A stretch of DNA of 64,000 nt from Bugulina stolonifera (lineage: Eukaryota; Bryozoa; Gymnolaemata; Cheilostomatida; Bugulidae), in the NCBI GenBank assembly GCA_935421135.1, contig OW285196.1, positions 3,763,001 through 3,827,000 on the forward strand, written 5' to 3'. A program made the translations under genes and the position numbers. Of this stretch, positions 34,476 to 45,293 are shown piece by piece. The notes under the pieces were generated by a model. The model did not search any database and was not told where the DNA came from. It worked only from the letters and a program-made list of their open reading frames with translations. Position 1 is the stretch's first letter. Each line of letters begins with the position of its first letter.

Positions 34476-34617
34476 CTTGAGTGAGTGTAGTAGAGGATCC
34501 AAGTGTAGTAGAAGGTCTGAGTGAAGTAGAAGAATCCTCTACTGCAAGAGTTGTAGTGAGTTGTTAACACACTTCCACTGGAGTGTGGATGCTGATGAAA
34601 CTTGACAAATGCTGGCT

Positions 34618-34625
34618 CTTTTATA
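34618..34625 (-). promoter_or_regulatory. TATA box, left-arm gene of element 2
   Basis: TATAAAAG on the minus strand within ctctgTATAAAAGagcc, about 145 nt before the ATG. It is identical in context to 37080-37087 in the other arm. A CCAATAAAATCAA motif lies about 40 nt further upstream in both arms. Confidence 0.75.
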
Positions 34626-34675
34626 CAGAGTGGGTGTGCACTTGTGTATGTGTGCGCCTTGATTTTATTGGTTAA

Positions 34676-36945
34676 TACTGGAGAGGGTCGGAGGAGGGTG
34701 GGAGAGGGTGGGAGAGGGTCGGAGGAGGGTGGGAGAGGGTTGGAGGGGGTCGGAGAGGGTCGGAGGAGGGTGGGAGAGGGTCGGAGGGGGTCGGAGAGGG
34801 TGGGAGGGGCTCGGAGAAGGTTGGAGGAGGGTGGGAGAGGGTAGGAGAGGGGTTGGAGAAGGTTGGAATGGGTAGGAGTGGGTAGGAGCGGGATCGGAGG
34901 GAACGTACAACAACAATGCAGTGTTTGCGGGAGAGAAAGAGGGGGGCAAACGATGGGCTTAGCCGCGCGCCGGGACCCGGGTGCCACGCGGCGGGTCGCC
35001 CGGCCGCCCACCCGACACCGGGCCTCATTCACTGTCGTTGGGGCAGACGGCGCCCCCTAAAGGCTATGCAACGGGTTGCGAGGGTTTTCCTATCCACCCT
35101 CCAACTTCTGAGAGCTCCTCACACCTCGGAGGGGGGTGAGAAGAGGTGGTAGGGGGTCGGAGAAGGTGGGAGGGGGTCGGAGAGGGGTAGGAGGGGGTCG
35201 GGGAGGGAGCGAAGGGGTGTGAGAGGGGGTCGGAGGGTGAGTTTGAGGGTTGGACACTCTTCTCCGACCCTCTCCGACCTCTTCCCACGCTTCTCCGACT
35301 CATCCGACTCCCCCCTCCGACCCTCTCCCACCCTCCTCCGACCCTCTCCCACCCTCTCCAACCCCCTCCGACCCCCTCCCACCCTCTTTCAACCCTCCCC
35401 TACCCTCTCCGGCCCCTCCCAACCCTCTCCTACCCCCTCCCACCCTCCTCCGACCCTCCTGCGACCCTCTCCCACCCTCTCCGACCCCCTCCGACCCCCT
35501 CCCACTCTCTTTCAACCCTCTCCTACCCTCTCCGACCCCCTCCCATCCCTCTCCGACCCTCTCCTACCCCCTCCGACCCTCTCACACCCTCCTCTGATCA
35601 TCTCTGAGCCCCTCCCACCCTCTCTGACCCCCTCCTACCCTCCTCCGACCCTTTCCCACCCTCCTCCGACCATCTCTGAGCCCCTCCCACCCTCTCCGAC
35701 CCCCTCCTACCCTCCTCCGACCCTCTCCCACCTCTTCCGACCCTCTCCAACCCTCCCCACCCTCCTCCGACCCTCTCCGACCCTCTCCCACCCTCCTCCG
35801 ACCCTCTCCCACCCTCTCCAACCCCCTCCGACCCCCTCCCACCCTCTTTCAACCCTCTCCTACCCTCTCCGACCCCCTCCCAACCCTCTCCGACCCTCTC
35901 CTACCCTCTCCGACCCTCTCCCACCCTCCTCCGACCCTCTCCCACCCTCTCCGAACCCCTCCGACCCTCTTTCAACCCTCTCCGACCCCCTCCCACCCCT
36001 CTCCGACCCTCTCCTACCCCCTCCGACCCTCTCCCACCCTCCTCCGACCATCTCTGAGCCCCTCCCACCCTCTCCGACCCCCTCCTACCCTCCTCCGACC
36101 CTCTCCCACCTCCTCCGACCCTCTCCAACCCTTCCCACTCTCCTCTGACCCTCTCCCACCCTCTCCGACCCCCTCCGACCCCCTCCCACCCTCTTTCAAC
36201 CCTCTCCTACCCTCTCCGACCTCCTCCCACCCCTCTCCGACCCTCTCCTACCCCCTCCGACCCTCTCCCACCCTCCTCCGACCATCTCTGAGCCCCTCCC
36301 ACCCTCTCCGACCCCCTCCGACCCTCTCCCACCTCCTCCAACCCTCCCCAACCCTTCCCACCCTCCTCCGACCCTCTCCGACCCTCTCCCACCCTCTCCG
36401 ACCCCCTCCGACAGTCTCCCACCCTCTCCGACCCCCTGCTACCCTCTCCAACCTCTTCCGACCCCCTTCTACCTCCTCCGACCCCCTCCGACCCTCTCCC
36501 GCCCTCTCCTGAGCCCCTCCGACCCCCTCCCACCCTCTTTCGATCATCTCCTACCCTCTCCGACCCCCTCCCACCCCTCTCCGACCCTCTCCTACCCCCT
36601 CTTACCCTCTCTCACCCTCTTCCGAGCCCCTCCCACCCTCTCCGACTCCCTCCCACCCTCCTCCGACCCTCTCCCACCCTCCTCCGACCCTCTCCGACCC
36701 TCCTCCGACCCTCTCCCATCCCCTCCGACCCTCTCCCACCCTCTTCCGACCCCCTCCGACCCTCCTCTGTCCCTCTCTGACCCCCTCCGACCTCCTCCCA
36801 CCTTCCTCCGACCCTCTCCGACCCCCTCCGACCCTCCTCCGACCCCCTCCGACCCCCTCCAACCCTCTCCGACCTCCTCCAACCCCCTCCGACCCTCCTC
36901 CGACCCCCTCCGACCTTCTCAGACCCCCTCCGACCTAGGAGGGTC
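34676..36945. repeat. central strand-switching minisatellite of element 2
   Basis: G-rich units (GGAGAGGGTCGGAGGAGGGT) fill 34676-34905 and 35135-35240. C-rich units of the same word fill about 35250-36945. Between them, 34906-35134 is a mixed GC-rich spacer with gggacccgggtgcc. The array separates the two divergent promoters. Open frames in it are by-products of the stop-free repeat. Confidence 0.88.
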
Positions 36946-37079
36946 CTCATAGACTAGGGGTGGGTGGGTAATCACCCCATGATGATGTATATTCAGCATG
37001 AGAGCTAGAAAATCAGTACAAAAACAGTTTCGACCAATAAAATCAAAGCGTGTACATACACAAGTACACACCCACTCTG

Positions 37080-37087
37080 TATAAAAG
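37080..37087 (+). promoter_or_regulatory. TATA box, right-arm gene of element 2
   Basis: TATAAAAG in ctctgTATAAAAGagcc, mirror of 34618-34625. The leader that follows contains three ctactacactca repeats (about 37175-37220) just before the ATG at 37230. Confidence 0.75.
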
Positions 37088-37229
37088 AGCCAGCATTTGT
37101 TGAGTTTCATCAGCATCCACACTCCAGTGTAAGTGTGACAACAACTCACTACAACTCTTGCAGCAGAAGATTCTTCTACTACACTCAGATCTTCTACTAC
37201 ACTCAAATCCTCTACTACACTCACTCAAC

Positions 37230-37634
37230 ATGAGTTCTCAAGACATGAGTTCAGACAACTTTTTTTTCTCATCAACGCCACCACCGCCACCACCTCACAG
37301 CGGTGACACAGATGGGCTGATGGGTTTAACCAACGCTGAGCTGGAGCAGGTGATCGAGTACAAAGAGGAGAGTCAGAATAGACCCAGAGAAGTTGAGGAG
37401 TTGAGGGCGGAGATGGCGGGACGGGAGCGCTTTCGAAGGAGGCTTGATATTCCAGCCGCGACTGGTAGAAGAGAGTTATCATCAATGCTACAGCGTCCAC
37501 CACCCACCAGCTCTCCAGCGCCTCATGGTGTTATATACTACACTGGCTCAAGAGCTCAAGATGACTTCTCAAGACATAAGTTCAAACGATTTTTTCTTCC
37601 CTCCGATACCACCACCACCACCTCCCAGTGGTGA
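37230..37634 (+). pseudogene. 5' tandem duplicate of exon 1, right arm of element 2
   Basis: A 134-codon frame starting MSSQDMSSDN. Its first 95 or so residues repeat those of the frame at 37561 (proline run, LTNAELEQVIEYKEESQ, RRELSSMLQ). A 331-bp tandem duplication created it. At the junction it leaves the homologous frame and ends in unrelated residues. It could still make a short protein comparable in length to the 86-aa gene at 60986-61246. Confidence 0.65.
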
Positions 37635-39113
37635 TACAGAGAGTCTGATGGATTTAACCGACGCGGAACTGGCTCAGGTGAGCGAGTATGAGGAAGAGAG
37701 TCAGCAGAGGTCCGGAGAAGTTGAGGTGCTGAGGGCTGAGATGGCGAGACGGGAACGCTTTCGAAAGAGGCTTGATATTCCAGCCGTGATCGCTAGAAAA
37801 GACCTATCATCTATGCTAGAGTCTCCACCACCCACCAGCTCTCCGACCCCTCGCAGTCTTGAAGAGCGACGAGATGATGATGATGAGGATGAAGGCAATG
37901 TCAGACAGCGTAAAAGAAAAGCGGGTACAATCATTGAGGAATGGGGTGAAGAAGATGATGACACAGTTATCCTCTCTTCCGAAGAAGATGATGATGACAT
38001 TGCGGTGGTGAAAGTTGTGGACAAGATAAAGAAGGGGAATGAAGGAACGTCGAGTAAGAAGGTGAAACTTAAACCTAGCAGTGCGGGTAGAGGAGATCTG
38101 AGCAATGCACGAACCGTGGCTGCCGATCTGAGGTGAGTTGTCTATTCTACATATTATCACTTTTCACTTACTTTCTTTCCCGAGTCTACAATGTTGATGA
38201 TGCGTACATCCGTTGATACTCTCTCTCCCACACTCTCCCACTCTCTCCCACTCTCTCCAAGCTCTCAATTGACTTTACTCTACTTCTATTTTTGCACAGA
38301 GATATGCCGGAGGAAAAAAGAATTGCCATAGATGATCTGGCAAAGATAGGCTCACTACCCGTGGGAACTGTGCTAGAAGTGAGTGGTGGCGAACTAGTGG
38401 AAACAGTCTACGGAGAATCCTTGCTCATCAAGTCCAGCTACTTCGACGGTAAAGGCAAGCGTGTTCACTCCAAGATGCACATCCCCTCGAGGTACGCCCC
38501 AATGTGTGCAGTCACTAATGATAGTAGAATGGCTAACAAGGGTGGCTCTCTCTCACCGCGAGTTATGGTGTACTTGGGAGAGAAGCTGAGGGTTGATGGC
38601 AAGCACACCTTCCAACATCTAGAATTCGTGTGCACCCCTACCCCCGCGGCAATGAAGAGGATGGCTGGTGATCTAAGAAAAAAGACTGTAGAAGAGTTGT
38701 AAGACTACTTCAGAGTGAGGACACTCTCCACTCTTCCCAAGGGAAGTGTTCTGGTTGTAACGTCGGTTCGATCCTTGGCAGTGGACTTTGGTGTAGGAGG
38801 TGAGACTACAACAAAGATGGTGACTAGTGGCGTGGCGGCCTTCGAAACCATTGTAGCCGGTAAAGAGGTTAATGGAGAGGTGTTTCTACCTCACCGCTAC
38901 ATCAGTCAGCTAGAGGGTAACCTCCCCGGTGTTGTAATCTACAAGGGTACCAAGAGTAGTAAGACTGGAGGTCGTGAGTATTACGACTGCTGCGTCCTGG
39001 ATCACGTGGCCAAAGAGCAGCTACTCACCAAGACGACAAGCCAACTAGCACTCTCAGCACCCTCACCGCTTTCTTCTCGTGACTCACCGCACTCACACAA
39101 CTCATTGATGTAA
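37561..39113 (+). pseudogene. element 2 spliced gene, right-arm copy
   Basis: Exon 1 spans 37561-38132 (MTSQDISSND). The GT-AG intron is 38133-38299 (167 nt) and exon 2 runs from 38300 to the stop at 39111-39113. The order matches the left arm: proline run, LTDAELAQVSEYEEESQ core, acidic tract, basic stretch, then two OB-like halves in exon 2 (for example YGESLLIKSSYFDGKGK and NGEVFLPHRYISQLEG). A TAA at 38700-38702 interrupts exon 2 between the two halves, at a different point from the stop in the left arm. So neither arm encodes the uninterrupted protein, although each half is open in at least one arm. Confidence 0.72.
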
Positions 39114-39272
39114 TTTTTTCCCATACGTTTTGTAGATAAGTAATTCAGCGTGCACATTGGCACTCCATTGACATTATTGTTGTTTTCTATGTATTAATAT
39201 ATATATATATTCTTGTAAGAGGTCTCCGCCTCAGATTCAGAGGGTTTGCCAGTTGTAGCCTGAAAACTGTGC

Positions 39273-39278
39273 AATAAA
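39273..39278 (+). terminator. polyadenylation signal, right-arm gene
   Basis: AATAAA in gtgcAATAAAcg, mirror of 32650-32655, about 160 nt after the stop codon. Confidence 0.6.
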
Positions 39279-39699
39279 CGTTTAACACTCACTATATTTC
39301 ACTATGTTATTTTAGCTCCATTTTTTATGTTAGTTAAGCTCCTCTCTGATTGGTCGATTGTTTTTGTGAGAGGGTCTGAGATGGTATGGCTTGACCTAGT
39401 TCAGGTCGGAGTAGCCCACCCATCTTTTTTTTATGACGGGGGTTGTCTCCCAGCACCCCACCCGCAACTAGATGTGCCCCACCCGTCTTTTTAGGGTTTG
39501 GGTCTTTTTTATGACAATGGTTGTCTCCTAGCACCCCACCCGCAACTCGAGGTAGCCCACCCATCTTTTTTAGGGTTTAGTCAGAGGGGGTATGGCTTGA
39601 CCTAGTTCAGATCGGAGTAGCCCACCCATCTTTTTTATGACGGGGTTGTCTACCAGCACCCTACCCGCAACTAGATGTACCCCACCCGTCTTTTTAGGA

Positions 39700-39990
39700 T
39701 TTTGACTCCGAGGTCGGAGGGGGCGTGGCTTGACCTAGTTTGGGGTCGGGATGGGGTCGGAGGGGGTGTGGCTTGACCTAGTTCGGGGTCGGAGGGAGCA
39801 TGGCTTGACCTAGTTTGGGGTCGGAGGGAGCATGGCTTGACCTAGTTTGGGGTCGGAAGGGGTGCGGCTTGACCTAGTTCGGGGTCGGAGGGGGCGTGGC
39901 TGGACCTAGTTTGGTGTCGGAGGGGGTCGGAGGGGGTCGGAGGGGGAGTGGGTTGACCTAGTTTGGGGTCGGAGGGGGCGTGGCTTGACC
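39700..39990. repeat. subterminal array, right arm of element 2
   Basis: Tandem units with ggcttgacctagtttggggt followed by cggaggggg. Mirror copy of 32170-32470. ACGGGTGGGG-type blocks flank it on both sides. Confidence 0.8.
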
Positions 39991-40331
39991 TAGTTCGAGG
40001 TCGAAGTAGCCTTAGCCATCTTTTTGGTAACGGGAGTTGTCTCTCAGCACCCCACCCGCAACGCGAAGTATCCCACCCATCTTTTTAGGGTTTGCGGGGC
40101 TCAGGCTTTCCACATAACCCAAAGTTCCTCAGAAAACCCGTACTATAATCTAACACCCCACCCGCAAAATTTTTTAGGTCCTAAGGCTATCCACATAGGC
40201 TAAGTTCTTAGCCCGACCACAGACTCTCAAGACGGGTGGGGTATAACCCACCCGTTAAAATGGTGGTCCTAGGGCTAAGGCGTACCCATTTTGAGTGCAT
40301 GTCTGTGCAGATCTGCACTGTTATTACTACT

Positions 40332-40464
40332 CACCACTGTTTCTCTATCCGCCACTGTTTCTCTATCCGCCACTGTTTCTCTATCCACCACTGTTTCTCT
40401 ATCCACCACTATTTCTCTATCCACCACTGTTTCTCTATCCACCACTGTTTCTCTATCCACTACT
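40332..40464 (+). repeat. 18-bp minisatellite, right part
   Basis: Continuation of the array at 31688-31848 after element 2. The first six bases, caccac, repeat the left target copy. About seven units are present. Confidence 0.9.
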
Positions 40465-40888
40465 GAGAGAAAGGAGGGGCAGTAATGTATCCACCACTCT
40501 TTGTCTATTCACCACAACTTCTTTAGTGGCCGCTAAATAGGTAACATGTACATGTACAGTGTATGTCAGAGGTTAAACTGTGTTAATGCAGGAGTGTTGA
40601 TGGTATGTCTTAACCCCCTGCATGGACAATAAAAACCTCTAGTATATTACCGTTGTCATTATTGCTATGTTATCACGACTCTCATACTACATGTACTATA
40701 ATAGAGTATAGCTTACACTCCTGTGTACCCTACCCACATATTATTAAACACTAGGATATTCGCTCCATTGAGCAAATATTCAAACAACTCTAACTACTGT
40801 AGCCATTACCCATATGCAAAGTACAGATGAGGAGAAGACACTATCAGAGATAAGGAAAGAGTCAAATCTGAAACCTTTCTCCAATATA

Positions 40889-43800
40889 ATGAGTCATTTC
40901 TACTACGTGCTGTTTTTCTTACTTGGTAAGTACACAGTGATGTAGATTCTACCAATGCATGTTAGTTACCTCATTACAGTGTTATGTGTTTCCAGCTCCT
41001 TCACGTTTATTAGAAACATTTACCTACCCAATGGTGCTGGTTGTTGGACAACTTTACCCTAAACCTTGTCCTCACTTACACATACGTCAGCAGCACCAAC
41101 ATCGAAATGCTAAAATAAGTCTGAGCGCAATCAACTTATTAGTTTACCCTTTGTTTACCCTATATTAGTCTAAGGTTTGGTTGTCCATGCATGTTACAAT
41201 AACAGAGTATAGCCTATACTATACAAACAGTAAGACTATGTGTTGCGTGTGCATAATTATTAAAGTACATGTAATTGGTGCTCATATTAGCTCGCTTTTG
41301 AATCTTGAATATGCATTCATAGTTGTCTTCTCTTGAATAGGTTGCGCCAGAAAGATACTCAATGCATGTTCAGCATTAACATCAAAACATCTACATGTAT
41401 ATTGGCCAATCAGTAGAAATTTACATGCTAGGAGTTATGTTCTCTTTGATAATATTGACGATTTTTAGCAAATACTACACGGATGTGAAAGTCAACCAAC
41501 ATGAGGTGATTAGAATTCGGCTATGAAATTGATAAATATTTTCAGCTTCTAAATTATAATTCGATAGTTTCTAGCAAGCGAGAGTTTCACCATCTTTACG
41601 TCATTCAATAGTATGCTCAAAAATAGTTGAAGGAAAGCTAGCTCACTTCGACCAAAAACTATAATAGTTGTCTTCGCGACCTAAACTTCAGACCCAGGCC
41701 GATTTGCAAAAATATTTTCTGGCACACATCCGTCATAGGTCACGAACACACCGGCCTGGGCCAAAAGCAAAATCCTCATTTTTGCGCGAAGAAATCAGGT
41801 GTGCCGATGAGCTGGCGATGGTTTCGTCCGGCCAAGCAAAATCCCAGGCCAATTGCCCTTCTGACCTGGGTCGGGCGACCATTTTGTAATTTTTATTTGC
41901 AACCCGGGTCCGTCCAAGAGGTTGCGAAGACACATTATATTATGACCCTTATAAATATGGTCCAGATTAAGCGAGGAGTTATGCTACCTTGTGTACAAAT
42001 GTGCTATAACTATTATTTGGAGTTCTTTAGGTAAATTGGCGATGCTTGTTCACCGCAGCCGCATATAAACCACTAAATTTTATTACACAGTTGCTGGTGT
42101 AACAGCGGAACGTCTGGACTGCAAAGTTTGTTTTTGGAGGGACAGAGTATTGTTAACATTGAGTAAATCAACATTCTTTCTGCTATTTTTGGTGTTTCAT
42201 TATTATGTTAAATCAAACCATAAGAATATTATATAGTTACATCAAGTACCACCAAATCGGCCATCTTCTTTCCAAATCCATAAGAAGATGTTTATAAGAA
42301 GGTATTTTGTTTACTGTGTCTATTTTGGGGCCAAGATAAACTTTCATGACGTTAACTTGTTCAGAGTTGCAGTCAGTGCACTAAAGCGTTTATTTAGTTC
42401 ATTAAATCCTTTCTCCTAAGTGGAAACTTGCACATAGATCAAGAGCATTATTAACTATTATTATTATGACCTTCTGCACAACAACAAAGTCTCACTACAT
42501 GCCTTGAGACTTCTTACTCTTCTCTACTTGAATAAGGGAGTTAGTCCAAACATGAGTGACTATTTACTAACTTGGGGCAAAATGTTGGTTTGTGAATTTT
42601 TCCTCATTCTTCAGCTAATAGCCTAGAGATTAAAATTCCTGATCAATCAGGCATAAACTACCAACTGTTCCTCAGTGTTTGATCTTAATGGCTATTTAAA
42701 AAATAAATCATGTTGTTTTCAAATAATGCCAAACTTTGTTGGAAAAGTTTACCATAATTCTACTCTCTTCAATCATGCTCCCAGAACTACAAGTAGTAAT
42801 AGTAATACATAAAAGTAAATACAACTACATAGTTACACTGTACATATAGGTGTGCATGTATATGTATGTATAATGTTGGCAAAAGCACTTAAACTTTTAG
42901 GTAGAGTACTTATAACTCTTTGGTAGAGTACCTTTAGGTAGAATACATACAAATGTAGATATTTTGAATAACTGGATATCAGGAGGTAACATCAAGCAAG
43001 GAAACATAAATTTTCATGAGAAAGGCTGAACTGAGGAGTGAGTGGCAAGACATGATCACCAATGTCTGTTCCAGACCTGGTACCTAAAGAGGAAGACTTA
43101 TTGCTGAATTCCTACAAAATTTGTCACCTGCCTATAAAACTTAGATGTGTATGCAGGTTCTTATTTCACTGAGTGTGGAATGCCAAGCATCACAGGCTAG
43201 GCCTGGTGAACTGTTAACAGTACCAACTCCTCTATTCCCAACCATGTACACTTGCACATCACCATGTTAGTAATGTAAAATGGAGCACAGTAACAAGTAC
43301 ATGTCAAAGAGAGTAAAAGGAAAGAGGGATCACTCCGGCCAAAAACTGTCCCTCCCCGCCTCCAAACGCGGTCCGGATTAAGAAAGGAGTTGTGCTACCT
43401 TGTGTACAAATCCACTATGGCTATTGACATTCCGCAGACCAATAAGAAGGGCTTATTTACAACGGCGTCGTATAAATCATCTATTTATGTTTACGAGATA
43501 TCAATACAGAATCGTAAATATGACAATCGTTAAGTTGCGCGTTCAAGTCGAACAGCTATCCAAATTACCAGTAAGCAGATGGCGGGTAAGTGAATAACGG
43601 AACGTCGGGACCGCCAAATTGGGCGTATTTGGTGAGACAGGGTATTATCATTCGAACAGCTATCCAAATTACCAGTAAGCAGATGGCGGGTAAGTGAATA
43701 ACGGAACGTCGGGACCGCCAAATTGGGCGTATTTGGTGAGACAGGGTATTATCATTGAGTGATCCCTCTTTCCTTTTACGCTCTTTGTACATGTAGGCAA

Positions 43801-45247
43801 CTGCTTCAACAGCTATACAGTCATGCTGATTCTCATGAAATGACTAATGACTATGTGCTTAATGACACCAGTATAAAACTTGGCAATGGTCCAATTCATT
43901 ATAAATCAGTTCCATGCCTTCTAGGGTGCTTCGTCTTCACTACCCACGGAACAAAGTGTTACGTCTGCGAGTCTGTTGGTGATTCCACATGTGCTGACGG
44001 CTACTCACCCAAGAACAAGCACATTACCAATTGCAAGAATTGTGGATTTGAAGATGGATGCACTAAGACTAAAGTTATTGCCACAGTAGGAGGAGTTGAA
44101 GTCAAAACGGGTTCGTTATGACTTACTAACCTCTCTCATTTTTCGTTCAAAAATTATTCTCTATAATTTTGTTCTACAGTATTTAAGCACACCATATTAC
44201 TTGTAGACTACAGTCATGTACATACAAGTATCCAGCGGTGTATACTGCACCCATTCCCATTGGTTAATTCATAAGCCACCGCCAACTCGTGTCTTCTTCT
44301 AAGTGCAGACAACTCCGATCTTAATTTCAGTCAGCACCAAATAAAGCATCTCCTTGCAACGTTTTCAACTGTTGAATTTTAGTTGAAAGAAGCTGTGGAA
44401 TTAAATACGACAACAACAACGAATTTTGTCAGAAAAGTATCAAACTGTCTGGAAAAGCAGCTGAAATTAACATTAGAAATGGCAAGACATTTGTGTGCAC
44501 ATGCACAGATGACCTGTGTAACGGGGCACCTGCCACAACCTTCCAAACACTCGTGTCACTGATTTTTGCTTCCGTCATTTCAGGTAAGTGCTATGGTTGA
44601 AAATGAACAACAATAACAAAATGGACGGAAAAGCAATTTACATGTACATATATGAATTCTGTTTTTTCTGAACCAACTTTACATCAAATTGGTCAGAAAT
44701 CTGGCATAATACGCTACCAATCTTCAGATATCAGTGCCATAATGTGGTGTTTTTATACTTATATGATGAAGCTATGAATAGGGGGAAAATATTTCTAGTA
44801 CGTAGTTTGGAATATCTATGCTGACGTTTTACATGTATTTTACAAGTTATCAACTTACTTGCATTGTTATACTATAACAATGCAAATACATGTCAGTTTA
44901 GTATAATATAGTAATAAAGATGCCAATAAAACATGCATATTATGCACCCTTAGTTTAACTCTATCAGCTCCTATTAGTTATCAATATGTAAATGTATATA
45001 CACGGTTACCAAGTGACAGAATTAAGTTTAGAACAAGCGCAGGTGCAATCACCAGCTGCCTTAAATATACTATACTCGTACATCATACCTGTGGGATTGA
45101 TGATGGACATGTCCATGTAGCTAGAAGAAGCTACATTTGGAAATATAAGCCCTCTACAACCATATTGACCAGCAGATGTATATGTATTTCTTTTATATCT
45201 TATATTCGGCAGGTTACCTGATGAAGTACTTCATTGGAGTTCAGTGA
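40889..45247 (+). CDS. Ly6/uPAR-type three-finger protein, gene D
   Basis: Exons at 40889-40925, 43925-44110, 44383-44583 and 45213-45247 join in phase, with GT-AG introns. Exon 1 (37 nt) gives the signal peptide M-SHFYYVLFFLLG. Exon 2 (186 nt) starts the domain with TKCYVCESVGDSTCAD. Exon 3 ends it with CTCTDDLCNGAPATT and a hydrophobic stretch, and exon 4 adds YLMKYFIGVQ and the stop. The product should be secreted or GPI-anchored. The donor of intron 2 (GTTCGT) is weak. Intron 1 is 3 kb and holds a MITE family. A stem-loop follows the stop directly. Confidence 0.8.
41667..41935. mobile_element. possible MITE in intron 1 of gene D
   Basis: The ends TGTCTTCGCGACCT and AGGTTGCGAAGACA are inverted with one mismatch. 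The interior is more GC-rich than the surroundings and contains ggcctggg-type words. No clear target duplication. Confidence 0.45.
41945..42160 (+). mobile_element. decayed relative of the 43326-43768 MITE
   Basis: Shares ggtccagattaagc-aggagtt, gctaccttgtgtacaaat and cggaacgtctggac with 43326-43768, but its termini are lost. Confidence 0.5.
43326..43768. mobile_element. 443-bp MITE with GAGGGATCACT termini
   Basis: The inverted ends GAGGGATCACT and AGTGATCCCTC lie within aaagagggatcact / agtgatccctcttt. The interior carries an almost exact tandem duplication of about 104 bp (about 43546-43650 and 43650-43755, with cggaacgtcgggaccgccaa). It is inserted 157 bp before exon 2 of gene D. Confidence 0.65.
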
Positions 45248-45248
45248 G

Positions 45249-45293
45249 AAGTTGTCCTCCCTCTCAATCTAGAAATGGAGAACGACTCCAACT
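45249..45293 (+). repeat. 3'-side stem-loop of gene D
   Basis: The arms GAAGTTGTCCTCC and GGAGAACGACTCC surround ctctcaatctagaaat, starting 2 nt after the stop codon of gene D. Confidence 0.5.

Larger units (their letters stand above)
31849..34670 (+). repeat. left arm of the element 2 inverted repeat
   Basis: Inverted copy of 37030-40331 with clear but incomplete identity. From the outside inwards it has: the terminus, blocks with ACGGGTGGGG, a subterminal array (32170-32470), a polyadenylation signal, exon 2, the intron, exon 1, a leader with CTACTACACTCA repeats, the TATA box and a CCAATAAAATCAA motif. Confidence 0.88.
31849..40331. mobile_element. element 2: palindromic Polinton-related non-autonomous element
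   Basis: An 8483-bp element with target duplication caccac (31843-31848 and 40332-40337). Its outermost bases match element 1 (AGTAGTAATATCAGTGCAGA, then tctgcacagacat), including the 14-bp palindrome. The left arm (31849-34670) and right arm (about 37030-40331) are inverted copies. Each carries an outward-reading gene with TATA box, one intron and polyadenylation signal. The centre is a GC-rich minisatellite related to that of element 1. No integrase, capsid protein, ATPase, protease or polymerase is present. It is best read as a non-autonomous relative mobilised in trans by an integrase such as those of elements 1 and 3. Confidence 0.88.
37030..40331 (-). repeat. right arm of the element 2 inverted repeat
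   Basis: Inverted partner of 31849-34670, longer mainly because of the 331-bp exon duplication. It ends ...CACTGTTATTACTACT and is followed by caccac. Confidence 0.88.

Noticed and set aside
34602..36950. Long open frames in the centre of element 2
   Set aside because: Same reason: products of the CTCCGACCC array, open on both strands at once.
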